A DNA stretch of 64,000 nucleotides from NCBI RefSeq assembly GCF_002234595.1, contig NZ_NMUL01000058.1, forward strand, positions 1 through 64,000, written 5' to 3'. This document shows positions 24,464-32,396 of the stretch, piece after piece (the first letter of the stretch is position 1; every line of letters starts with the position of its first letter). Position numbers and translations under genes: made by a program. Under the pieces are notes generated by a model, which was given only the letters and a program-made list of their open reading frames with translations, was not told the DNA's origin and made no database searches. The stretch is from Amycolatopsis vastitatis (GTDB lineage Bacteria; Actinomycetota; Actinomycetes; Mycobacteriales; Pseudonocardiaceae).

Positions 24464-25198
24464 ATGACGGTGTGGTGGGGTTTGGCCGGCTTGCTCGGCT
24501 TGCTGGGCTGCTGCGGTCTCCTCCGGAGCCACCGGGCGGACGGAGTAGCCGACGACCCGCTGGCCCGTTACCCGGCGGCCCGCGAACCGGCGACGCCCAA
24601 CGCCGACACGGCGCACACGCCGCTGATGACCCCGGCCATCACGCCGGAAATGCTCGCCCGGCCGGCACCACCGACACCGCCGGCCGCTCCGAGGCGGGTG
24701 AGCGCGGTGCCGGAGTCGGGGACCATCGCGGGGGAGATTCCCGGGCCGCGTCCGGGAACGGCCGAGCCGGGAGTCCCGGATGCTTCGCCGGCGCCGGTGG
24801 CGCAGCGGGTTTCGGCACCGGAGTCGCGAAGGGCCGGTGCCGCGGTTCCGGCCGGGGTGGAGGCTCGGCCAGGACCGGAGGCGCCGATGCCCGCCGCGCA
24901 AGGACGACCGGAATCCGTGCCACGGCATCCGGCGGCTTCAGCACCGAAGCCGCGAAGCGCTCGCGCTCCGGAGGAAGAGCCGAAGCACGCACTTCGGCCG
25001 GCCGAGCGGGAAGCCGCCCCACAGCAAGAGGAAACCCACGCGCGGCAGCCGCGAGCCTCTGCACCTGCCGAAGAACGGCCGGAACCCGCGCCCCGCCACG
25101 AGAAATCAGCCGAACCCCAGGCCCGGCCGAACCCCGCCTCGATGGTGCGAGGACTGATCGGCAAGGCGAAGGTGCTCCTGCGCCGCGGTCGCGAGTAG
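24464..25198 (+). CDS. Membrane-anchored Pro/Ala-rich protein with WGxxG-type N-terminus
   Basis: The 244-aa product begins with a short hydrophobic anchor (VWWGLAGLLGLLGCCGLL) of the same WG-Leu-Gly type as the protein at 19891. A long low-complexity tail rich in Pro, Ala, Glu and Arg follows, ending in a basic helix (VRGLIGKAKVLLRRGRE). No enzyme motif is seen. GGAGGA before the ATG supports the start. The disordered, charged tail suggests a cytoplasmic or cell-wall-spanning tether; function unknown. Confidence 0.7.
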   Translation: MTVWWGLAGLLGLLGCCGLLRSHRADGVADDPLARYPAAREPATPNADTAHTPLMTPAITPEMLARPAPPTPPAAPRRVSAVPESGTIAGEIPGPRPGTAEPGVPDASPAPVAQRVSAPESRRAGAAVPAGVEARPGPEAPMPAAQGRPESVPRHPAASAPKPRSARAPEEEPKHALRPAEREAAPQQEETHARQPRASAPAEERPEPAPRHEKSAEPQARPNPASMVRGLIGKAKVLLRRGRE

Positions 25199-25210
25199 AA
25201 CCCGAACCAC

Positions 25211-25290
25211 CCCAATGTGGCGTTGGTTGCGCTCAACGCACCCAATGTGGCGTTCGGTGCGTCCAACGCACCCAACGCCACATTGGGGCG
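25211..25290. repeat. Dispersed 30-bp repeat element, copy A
   Basis: Two tandem 30-bp units (25211-25240 and 25241-25270, each beginning CCCAATGTGGCGTT and ending AACGCA) are followed by an inverted arm AACGCCACATTGGG (25274-25287). The same architecture occurs at 47208-47287. Here it lies between convergent genes and can form a terminator-like hairpin. Confidence 0.9.
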
Positions 25291-25307
25291 TTGGGGCCAA
25301 GTGGTGC

Positions 25308-27293
25308 TCAGGGCAGGGGCGCACGGGTTTCGGGCAGACCGGCGAGAAGGTCGCCGTGGCCTTCGATGCGGTCGAGGACCTCGTCCGCAGTGAACGTCAG
25401 GTGGTTGACGTGGCGGCAGGCGCCGACCTCGTCCCAGGTGACCGGGGTCGACACGGTCGGGTGGTCGCGGCCGCGCAGGGAGTACGGTGCCACCGTCGTC
25501 TTGGCCGGGTTGTTCTGGCTCCAGTCGATGAACACCCGGCCGGTGCGCTGCGCCTTCGCCATCACCGCCGTCACCGACTCCGGTGTCTCCCGGGCGAGGC
25601 GCTGCGCCAGCCGCTTGGCGTAGGCCGACGGCGCCGCCGGGTCGTCGGTGTCGATGCCGCAGTACAGCTGCATTCCCTTGGAACCTGACGTCTTCGCGTA
25701 CGGCGTGAGCCCGTCGGCGACGAGGACGTCGTGAAGGCGGGCGGCCACCCGGCAGCAGTCGACGATCGTGGTGCCGGGGCCGGGGTCGAGGTCGAACACC
25801 AGCCGGTCCGGTGGCCGCCGCGTGCCTGCCTCCACCGTCCACTGGGGAACGTGGAGCTCGAGCGCCGCCATGTTCGCCGCCCACACCAGGCCCGGGAGGT
25901 CGTCCAGCAGCGGGTAGTCGATGGTGCCGCCGTTGCCGCGTGAGCCGCTGCTCGGCAACCGCACCGTGCGCAGCCAGGCCGGGGCGCCGTTCGGGACGTT
26001 CTTCTCGAACCACTTCTCGCCGCCGACGCCGTTCGGGTAGCGGATGAACGTGACCGGACGGCCCGCGAGGTGCGGCAGCAGCACCGCGGCGACCCGGGAG
26101 TAGTAGTTGATCACCTCGCCCTTCGTGAACCCGTCCGCCGGGTACAGCACCTTGTCCAAATTGGACAGCGTGAGCCGCCGGTTGCCGGCCTGCACCGTGA
26201 TCCGCCCGCCCGCCGGCTCGGCCGGGGGCGGCGGCGGGGCGGCGGGTTCGTGCGGGACCGCGCGCGGGGCGATGACCTCGCCCGGCTCCTTGTCGTGACG
26301 CAGGCCGCGCCACGCGGTGTGGCGGACGCGGCCGGCGCGGGTGAACTGCCGGTAGACGATCTCGCCGACCAGGCGCGGTTCGACCCAGCGGGCGCGGACG
26401 GTGTCCTCCCGCGGCGGCGTCGTCACGAACGGGTGGGTGCGGCGCTCGAGCCGCTGCAGCTGCTCCTGCAGCTCGGCCCGGGTGGCCTGGCTGAAGCCGG
26501 TCCCGACGTCGCCGATGTAGACGAGGTCGCCGGTCGCCGGGTCGTGCGCGCCGAGCAGCAGCCCGCCGAGGGTGCCGGTGAAGCTGCGCTGGCCGGGGCG
26601 CCAGCCGCAGACGACGACCTCCTGGGTCCGGATCAGCGGGTGCTTGAGCCAGGAATCCGGCCGCTGGCCGGGAACGTAGGGCGAGGAGCGCAGCTTCGCG
26701 ACGACACCTTCGTACCCGGCGGACGCGGCGTGGGCGAGGAAGTCTTCGGGGGTGCGGCGGTCGGCGGCCAGCTCGTCGAAGGTGACCGCGCGAACCACCG
26801 AGACGCGGTAGGGATCGGGCATCGCCAGGGTCGTCAGCAGGTGACGGCGTTCCTCGTACGGCGTGGCGAGCAGGTTCCGGTCGCCGAGCCGGAGCAGGTC
26901 GAAGGCCAGGAACCGGACCGGGACGTCCTTGAACCCGATGCCCTTCGGCCCGCTCTGGTGCCGGACGTACCGCCCGCGGCGTTCCTGCATCAGCTCGAAG
27001 TCGATCCGGCCGTCCTCGCCGTAGACGACGACCTCGCCGTCGAGGTAGGCGGCCCGGCCGTCGAGGGCGGGGGCGAGCACCCCGGCGAGGTCGGCGAACT
27101 CGGCGGTGAAGTCGATGTTGTTGCGGCTGGTCAGCACGGTGGTGCCGGCCGGGCCGATCCGCATGGCCGCGCGGTAACCGTCCAGTTTGTACTCGTAGGC
27201 CCACTCGGGCCCGCTGCGCAGCCGTCCGCCGTCGGCCTTGGCGAGCATCGGCTCGATCCAGGCCGGGACGCGCGACGCGTCGTCTGCCGTCAT
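25308..27293 (-). CDS. ATP-dependent DNA ligase fused to LigD-type polymerase domain (NHEJ)
   Basis: The protein (661 aa) has two domains. Residues 1 to about 320 are an ATP-dependent ligase with nucleophile Lys36 in motif I (EYKLDG), followed by the OB-fold. Residues about 360 to 661 form a primase-polymerase domain of the LigD type, starting TLSNLDKVLYP and carrying the catalytic FDLDPG aspartates. LigD enzymes fill and seal broken ends in bacterial non-homologous end joining with Ku. The phosphoesterase domain of classical LigD is absent and the order is ligase then polymerase. No Ku gene is in the window. The ATG at 27293 has GGAGGTGGGG immediately upstream and is preferred over the GTG at 27308. 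Confidence 0.92.
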   Translation of the reverse strand: MTADDASRVPAWIEPMLAKADGGRLRSGPEWAYEYKLDGYRAAMRIGPAGTTVLTSRNNIDFTAEFADLAGVLAPALDGRAAYLDGEVVVYGEDGRIDFELMQERRGRYVRHQSGPKGIGFKDVPVRFLAFDLLRLGDRNLLATPYEERRHLLTTLAMPDPYRVSVVRAVTFDELAADRRTPEDFLAHAASAGYEGVVAKLRSSPYVPGQRPDSWLKHPLIRTQEVVVCGWRPGQRSFTGTLGGLLLGAHDPATGDLVYIGDVGTGFSQATRAELQEQLQRLERRTHPFVTTPPREDTVRARWVEPRLVGEIVYRQFTRAGRVRHTAWRGLRHDKEPGEVIAPRAVPHEPAAPPPPPAEPAGGRITVQAGNRRLTLSNLDKVLYPADGFTKGEVINYYSRVAAVLLPHLAGRPVTFIRYPNGVGGEKWFEKNVPNGAPAWLRTVRLPSSGSRGNGGTIDYPLLDDLPGLVWAANMAALELHVPQWTVEAGTRRPPDRLVFDLDPGPGTTIVDCCRVAARLHDVLVADGLTPYAKTSGSKGMQLYCGIDTDDPAAPSAYAKRLAQRLARETPESVTAVMAKAQRTGRVFIDWSQNNPAKTTVAPYSLRGRDHPTVSTPVTWDEVGACRHVNHLTFTADEVLDRIEGHGDLLAGLPETRAPLP

Positions 27294-27474
27294 CCCCACC
27301 TCCGTCACCTTACGGGCCCCAAGGTAACCCGTTCGGCCTAGATTCGCCGGGTTCGTGCAGGTGAAGACCGCTGGAACGGCTCACTCGAAGATCGGTTGGC
27401 AGGGGCTCGGCGCGGCACTACTGTCGATCTCGCTGCCCGCTCGCGGGCGCCTTGACATCTTCGAGGGGGAGACG

Positions 27475-28809
27475 GTGTCGAAGATCGGCCTGGTCGACGA
27501 CGAAAAAGGGGATCCGGGCACCCGAACGGACGAGCCCGAAGTCAGCACCTCACGGGCCGGCCGGCATCGGCTGACGGCGATCGCGTTCCGGTTCCGCGTG
27601 GGGTATTTCGGGCTGTTCTGCCTGTTCTTCACCCCGATCCCGCTGCTGGATTTGCTCGGGTCCACGGGTCCCGTGACCGGGTGGGTGGGCAGGACGGTCT
27701 TCGGGACCGACGCGGTGCCGCACCCGGACTCCGGGGCCGGCGACCAGACGGCCAACTGGGTGCTGGTGTTCTGCGTCCTGGTCGTGGCGGCCGTGGCCAC
27801 CGTGGTGTGGACGGCCTTCGACCGTCGCCCCGCCCACCCGGGGCTGAGGGCTTGGTTCGCGCTGTTCCTGCGGCTGTTCCTGGGCTCGCAGCTGCTGTCG
27901 TACGGGTTCGCCAAGCTGATCCCCACCCAGATGCCCGGTCCGACACTTGCGCAGCTCCTCGAGCGGTACGGCGATCTGAGCCCGGCCTCGGTGCTGTGGC
28001 TGCAGGTCGGCAGCTCTCCGCCGTACCAGGTGGCGCTCGGCGCGGTGGAGGTCGTGGGCGGGCTGCTGCTGTTCGTGCCCCGGACCGCGGTGCTGGGCGC
28101 GGTGGTGAGCGTGGCGAGCATGGCCCAGGTCTTCCTGACGGACATGACGTACGACATCCCGGAAAAGCTGCTCTCCGCGCACCTGCTGCTGATCGGCCTG
28201 GTCCTGCTCGCGCCGTACCTGCGGCGGCTGGCCGACGTGTTCGTGCGGCAACGCGCGTGCGAGCCGCTGACGCAGCCCCCGCTGTTCGCCGGCGACCGGA
28301 AGAACCGCGTGGCGCTCGGGGTCCAGGTGGCCCTCGGCATCTGGCTCGCGGTGGGCAGCGGCTCCGATCGGTGGATCGTCTGGCAGGACCAGCACGGCCC
28401 CGGCAGCGCCAGGTCCGAGCTGTACGGCATCTGGGACGTGCGGGACTTCGCCGTCGACGGGCGGCCGGTGCCGCCGCTGACCACCGACGAGAGCCGGTGG
28501 CAGCGGCTGGTTTTCGACGCGCGGGGCAGCGCGACCTACCAGCGGATGAACGGTGACCTGGTGCCCGCGCGCGCCGACTTCCGTCCGGGCGGCCAGCTGG
28601 AGCTCGCCGCGGCGACGGCCACGGACGCCGGAAGCCCGCGGCCCTTCGCGACGCTGCGCGCCGAGCGGCCTGCCCCGGACCGGCTGGTGCTGCGCGGGAA
28701 CCTGCGTGACCACCCGGTCGCGATCGTCCTGGACCGCGTGGACCCGGACAGCTTCACCTTGCGCAGCCGCGGGTTCCACTGGGTGCAGGACTACCCCTAC
28801 TTCCGCTAA
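27475..28809 (+). CDS. DoxX-like integral membrane protein
   Basis: A 444-aa protein with several membrane helices. The central part (LRLFLGSQLLSYGFAKLIPT, then a VALGAVEVVGGLLLF helix) is characteristic of DoxX/DoxD-like proteins. The C-terminal 130 residues are soluble and probably extracytoplasmic (ELYGIWDVRDFAVDGRPVPP). DoxX proteins are linked to thiol/redox balance at the membrane, but this long form has no assigned role. The GTG at 27475 follows GAGGGGGAG; an upstream GTG at 27355 is less likely. Confidence 0.75.
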   Translation: MSKIGLVDDEKGDPGTRTDEPEVSTSRAGRHRLTAIAFRFRVGYFGLFCLFFTPIPLLDLLGSTGPVTGWVGRTVFGTDAVPHPDSGAGDQTANWVLVFCVLVVAAVATVVWTAFDRRPAHPGLRAWFALFLRLFLGSQLLSYGFAKLIPTQMPGPTLAQLLERYGDLSPASVLWLQVGSSPPYQVALGAVEVVGGLLLFVPRTAVLGAVVSVASMAQVFLTDMTYDIPEKLLSAHLLLIGLVLLAPYLRRLADVFVRQRACEPLTQPPLFAGDRKNRVALGVQVALGIWLAVGSGSDRWIVWQDQHGPGSARSELYGIWDVRDFAVDGRPVPPLTTDESRWQRLVFDARGSATYQRMNGDLVPARADFRPGGQLELAAATATDAGSPRPFATLRAERPAPDRLVLRGNLRDHPVAIVLDRVDPDSFTLRSRGFHWVQDYPYFR

Positions 28810-28824
28810 GAGCGCGTCCTGGCC

Positions 28825-28840
28825 CGGTCTCGCGAGACCG
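28825..28840. terminator. 16-bp perfect palindrome between convergent genes
   Basis: CGGTCTCGCGAGACCG lies in the 41-bp gap between the DoxX-like and TetR stops. It could form a short hairpin acting in both directions, although there is no T-run. Confidence 0.35.
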
Positions 28841-28850
28841 TGATCGCGGC

Positions 28851-29408
28851 TCAGGCGGGGAAGAGGTCCTCGACGGCCCGGCGGAGCGTCGCGCGCACCT
28901 TCCCGGCGTCGTCGAGTTCGCCGCCGTGCAGGGCGCCGTCGCGCAGCAGGACGAGCACGCGCGCCGCGTGGTCCGGTTCGGGGTGCCCGAGTGCGGCCGC
29001 CTGCTCGCGCAGGACTTCGAAGAACCAGTTCCGGTGGTCGTCGATGACCGTGCGCACCGGGTGCCGCGGATCGGGGTATTCGGCGGCGGCGTTGAGGAAC
29101 TGGCAGCCGCGGAAGTCCTCGCCGCGGGTCGCGTCGCCGACCACGGCCATGGTGTCGGCCAGGCCCTCGCGCGGGGGCTTGCCGGCCCGGGCCGCTTCGA
29201 CGGCCGCGCGGATCTGCCGGCTGGTCTCGGTGAGGTAGGCGGCGACGAGGTCGTCCTTGGTCGGGTAGTGCCGGTAGAAGGTCGCCCGGGTCACGGACGC
29301 CTCGGAGACCAGGCGCTCGACCCCGACGGCGTGGATGCCCTCGGCGTAGAACAGCCGCGAGGCGGTCGCGAGCAGCCGGTCCTTCGGGTGCGCGTCGACA
29401 GTCTTCAT
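28851..29408 (-). CDS. TetR-family repressor
   Basis: A 185-aa TetR protein. The N-terminal helix-turn-helix is residues about 10-55 (LLATASRLFYAEGIHAVGV, then VTRATFYRHYPTKDDL), followed by a ligand domain with a cysteine (GCQFLNAAAEY). It is divergent from the alpha/beta hydrolase gene, and two identical 18-bp operators lie between them. It therefore most likely represses itself and that hydrolase until a small ligand binds. The start at 29408 avoids reading through the operators. Confidence 0.92.
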   Translation of the reverse strand: MKTVDAHPKDRLLATASRLFYAEGIHAVGVERLVSEASVTRATFYRHYPTKDDLVAAYLTETSRQIRAAVEAARAGKPPREGLADTMAVVGDATRGEDFRGCQFLNAAAEYPDPRHPVRTVIDDHRNWFFEVLREQAAALGHPEPDHAARVLVLLRDGALHGGELDDAGKVRATLRRAVEDLFPA

Positions 29409-29421
29409 CCCCGCAGCATAG

Positions 29422-29515
29422 AGAAAGACCGATCGTTCTGCCAGATCGGCTTCGTCACATTGCCAACGTGGCTGCGGTGGGCCAGAGTGGGCGGAGCAGA
29501 AAGACCGATCGTTCT
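29422..29515. promoter_or_regulatory. Two identical TetR operators
   Basis: AGAAAGACCGATCGTTCT occurs at 29422-29439 and again at 29498-29515, with a palindromic core ACCGATCGTT. One copy lies 13 bp before the TetR start and the other 17 bp before the hydrolase start, so each gene has its own site. Confidence 0.8.
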
Positions 29516-29532
29516 CTCTGAAGGAGCCAGAC

Positions 29533-30237
29533 ATGAGCAAGCCCACCGTCGTCCTGGTCCACGGCGCGTTCGCCGACTCGTCCAGCTGGACCGGCGTCGT
29601 CGCGAAGCTGCAGGAGCAGGGCTATCCGGTCGTGGCCGTGGCGAACCCGCTGCGGGGCGTCGACTCCGACGCGGCCTACGTCGCCGACGTCGTCAACGGC
29701 GTGTCCGGTCCGGTGGTGCTGGCCGGCCACTCCTACGGCGGCGCCCTGATCACCCGGGCGGCCACCTCGACGCCGAACGTCCGCGCCCTGGTCTACATCG
29801 CCGCGTTCCAGCCGGACGCGGGCGAGAGCGTGTTCGAGCTGTCCGGCCGCTACCCGGGCGCCAAGCTCGGCCCGGAGACGACGAACGTCCTCGTCCACGA
29901 CGGGCAGCCCGAGCTGTCGATCAAGCCGGAAGACTTCGCCGAGGTCTTCGCCGCCGACGTGCCCGCCGCCACCGCGGCGATCATGGCGGTCACCCAGCGG
30001 CCGGTCGCGGAGCAGGCGCTGGCCGCGCCGTTCGAAGGCACCCCCGCGTGGACGAAGCTGCCTTCGTGGACGCTGGTCGCCAACCAGGACAACGCGATCC
30101 CGGCCGCGGCCCAGGAGTTCATGGCCGAGCGCGCGTCCTCGACGGTCCGCCGCATCGACGCGTCGCACGCCGTCGCGGTGTCCCAGCCGGAGGTGGTGGC
30201 CGAGGTGATCGCCGCCGCGGCGACCGGCACCGAGTGA
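29533..30237 (+). CDS. Alpha/beta hydrolase (EstC/salicylate-esterase-like)
   Basis: A 234-aa alpha/beta hydrolase with the oxyanion motif VLVHGAFADSSSW, the nucleophile elbow GHSYGG, an acidic residue in VANQDNAIP and the final His in IDASHAV. Such small hydrolases cleave esters of aromatic or other xenobiotic compounds. AAGGAG precedes the ATG. Control by the divergent TetR gene is suggested by the duplicated operators. Its stop lies 1 bp from the stop of the convergent sigma factor gene. Confidence 0.9.
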   Translation: MSKPTVVLVHGAFADSSSWTGVVAKLQEQGYPVVAVANPLRGVDSDAAYVADVVNGVSGPVVLAGHSYGGALITRAATSTPNVRALVYIAAFQPDAGESVFELSGRYPGAKLGPETTNVLVHDGQPELSIKPEDFAEVFAADVPAATAAIMAVTQRPVAEQALAAPFEGTPAWTKLPSWTLVANQDNAIPAAAQEFMAERASSTVRRIDASHAVAVSQPEVVAEVIAAAATGTE

Positions 30238-30238
30238 G

Positions 30239-31117
30239 TCAGCGCCGCAGGACGGTCGCTTCCTCCAGGCGTGACAGCTTCTCCGGGTTGCGCACGGCGT
30301 ACAGCCCCGTGACGAGGCCGTCGTCGACACGGACCGCCAGGACTGTGTCGACTTCGCCGTCGCGGCGGAGGATCAGCGCCGGGTAGCCGTTGACCTGCGC
30401 CGCCTGCAGCGTTCCGGCGGCGAAGTTGCCCAGGCCCGCGGCCAGCAGCCGGGCCACTTCGCCGGCCCCGGCGACCGGGGACAGCACCGCCCGCACGACG
30501 CCGCCGCCGTCGCCGAGGAACACGACGTCCGGGGCGAGGATGCCGAGCAGGTGCCGCAGGTCGCCCGTCTCGACCGCGACCCGGAACGCCTCCAGCGCGT
30601 CCCGGGTCGCGGCCGGGGAGACGGGTCCGCGCGGCCGGCGCGCGGCGACGTGGGAGCGGGCCCGGTGGGCGATCTGCCGGACCGCGGCCGGGCTCTTGCC
30701 GACGGCTTCGGCGATTTCGCCGTAGCCGAGGTCGAACACCTCGCGCAGCACGAACACCGCCCGCTCGGCCGGGCCCAGCGTCTCCAGCACCAGCAGCATC
30801 GCCATCGACACGCTGTCGGCCAGCTCGACGTCCTCGGCGACGTCGGGCGCGGTCAGCAGCGGCTCGGGCAGCCACGGACCGACGTAGGACTCCTTGCGCC
30901 TGCCCAGCGCCCGCAGCCGCATCAGCGCCTGGCGGGTGGTGATCCGGACCAGGTACGCGCGCTGGTCCCGCACGCCGCCGAGGTCCACGCCCACCCACTT
31001 CAGCCACGTCTCCTGCAGGACGTCTTCGGCGTCGGCGGCCGAGCCGAGCAGCTGGTAGGCAACGGTGAAGAGCAGGTTGCGGTGGGCGACGAACGCCTCG
31101 GTGGCGGGGTCGGCCAT
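30239..31117 (-). CDS. ECF41-type sigma factor with SnoaL-like C-terminal domain
   Basis: The protein (292 aa) has sigma-70 regions 2 and 4 (LLGSAADAEDVLQETWLKW, then YGEIAEAVGKSPAAVRQIAHRA) and a fused SnoaL-like domain. The hallmark ECF41 motifs are visible: WLPEP in the linker, DGGG in the extension and NPEKL near the C-terminus. ECF41 sigma factors need no separate anti-sigma protein; their own extension controls activity. They commonly drive a neighbouring carboxymuconolactone decarboxylase, oxidoreductase or epimerase gene, and such a gene is divergent here. AAGGAG precedes the ATG at 31117. Confidence 0.93.
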   Translation of the reverse strand: MADPATEAFVAHRNLLFTVAYQLLGSAADAEDVLQETWLKWVGVDLGGVRDQRAYLVRITTRQALMRLRALGRRKESYVGPWLPEPLLTAPDVAEDVELADSVSMAMLLVLETLGPAERAVFVLREVFDLGYGEIAEAVGKSPAAVRQIAHRARSHVAARRPRGPVSPAATRDALEAFRVAVETGDLRHLLGILAPDVVFLGDGGGVVRAVLSPVAGAGEVARLLAAGLGNFAAGTLQAAQVNGYPALILRRDGEVDTVLAVRVDDGLVTGLYAVRNPEKLSRLEEATVLRR

Positions 31118-31275
31118 GGTGCTCCTTCTTCGTCTCTCGCGGAGTTTCCCACCAGATGCCGGCCACACCGCCGGTGTGACGGTGACCGTCGTCACGCGCC
31201 CGCGGTGTCACGGGTGGCGGGGTGCCCGGCATCTCGTGGCCGTCCGCTTCGCACGACGAGTGAGGAACGCAAGCC

Positions 31276-31749
31276 ATGGAACCCCGTTTCACCCTGACCG
31301 AAAACGAGATCGGCGCCCGCTTCGCCAAGCGGTTCGGCACCGCGAGCCTGGCGATCACCCAGTCGCCGCTCGGCAAAGTCACCCAGGAGCTGGTGTCGCT
31401 GCGCGTCAGCCAGATCAACGGCTGCGGCTGGTGCGTCGACGTCCATACCAAGGAGCTCGCGGCCGCCGGGGAACCCGCGACGCGGATCAACCTGGTCGCG
31501 GCCTGGCGCGAAGCCACGGTGTTCACCGAGGCCGAGCGGGCGGCGCTCGCGCTGGCCGAGGAGGGCACCCGGATCGCCGACGCCGCCCCTGGCGTATCCG
31601 ACGGCACGTGGGCGCAGGTGCGCGAGCACTACGACGACGACCGGACCGCCGCGCTCGTCGCCCTGGTCGCCCAGATGAACTCGGCCAACCGGCTCGCGGT
31701 GATCGTCCACCAGCAGGGCGGCTCGTACGAGCCCGGCATGTTCGGCTGA
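31276..31749 (+). CDS. Carboxymuconolactone decarboxylase-family (AhpD-like) protein
   Basis: A 157-aa all-helical protein with the AhpD redox motif CGWC (Cys50, Cys53) and His57 (VDVHTKE). It would act as a peroxide- or thiol-linked disulfide reductase rather than a true decarboxylase. It faces the ECF41 sigma factor gene, the usual regulator of this family. A TGTCACG element at 31206-31212 resembles an ECF41 -35 box, but I could not find a -10 at the reported spacing. Confidence 0.9.
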   Translation: MEPRFTLTENEIGARFAKRFGTASLAITQSPLGKVTQELVSLRVSQINGCGWCVDVHTKELAAAGEPATRINLVAAWREATVFTEAERAALALAEEGTRIADAAPGVSDGTWAQVREHYDDDRTAALVALVAQMNSANRLAVIVHQQGGSYEPGMFG

Positions 31750-31778
31750 CGGCGCCGGTTCGTGCTTCGCTGGGGGAC

Positions 31779-32396
31779 ATGACGAAGGCGGAGCGGTGGC
31801 GTCGGTACTGGGACCGCAAGTCCGCGACCTACGACGCGGAGATGGGCGTCTGGGACCGCCGGCTCTTCGGCGACTCGCGGGAGTGGGCCTGCGGGCAGGC
31901 CGCGGGCGACGTCCTGGAGGTCGCGGTCGGGACCGGGCTGAACCTCCCGTGCTACCCCACGGAGGTGACGCTCACCGGCCTCGACCTCAGCGAGGGGATG
32001 CTCGCCATCGCCCGCGACCGCGCCCGCCGGCTCGGCCGCCCGGTGAGCCTGCGCCACGGCAGCGCCCAGCAGCTGCCCTTCGCCGAGGACTCCTTCGACA
32101 CCGTCCTGTGCACGTTCGGCCTCTGCGCGATCGGAGACCCGGCGGCCGCCGTCGCGGAGATGGTGCGGGTGCTGCGCCCGGGCGGGCAGCTGATCCTCGT
32201 CGACCACGTGGCGTCGTCGTCGCGGCTCGTGCGCGGCATGCAGTGGCTGGTCGAGCTGGCGAGCGTCCCGCTGGCGGGCGAGCACTTCCGGCGGCGGCCG
32301 CTGCTCCTCGTCGAGGCGCTGGGCGTGCCGGTGCAACGGCGGGAGCGGTTCAAGCTCGGGCTGGTGGAACGCCTGGTCGCCCGCAAGGTCAGCTGA
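31779..32396 (+). CDS. Class I SAM-dependent methyltransferase
   Basis: A 205-aa methyltransferase with motif I VLEVAVGTGLNLPCYP, motif II LTGLDLSEGML, and FDTVLCTFGLCAI. The layout resembles phospholipid N-methyltransferases and UbiE-like enzymes. The substrate is not predictable. It starts 29 bp after the AhpD-like gene and may belong to the same sigma-factor-controlled unit. Its last 8 bp overlap the convergent HAD gene. Confidence 0.85.
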   Translation: MTKAERWRRYWDRKSATYDAEMGVWDRRLFGDSREWACGQAAGDVLEVAVGTGLNLPCYPTEVTLTGLDLSEGMLAIARDRARRLGRPVSLRHGSAQQLPFAEDSFDTVLCTFGLCAIGDPAAAVAEMVRVLRPGGQLILVDHVASSSRLVRGMQWLVELASVPLAGEHFRRRPLLLVEALGVPVQRRERFKLGLVERLVARKVS

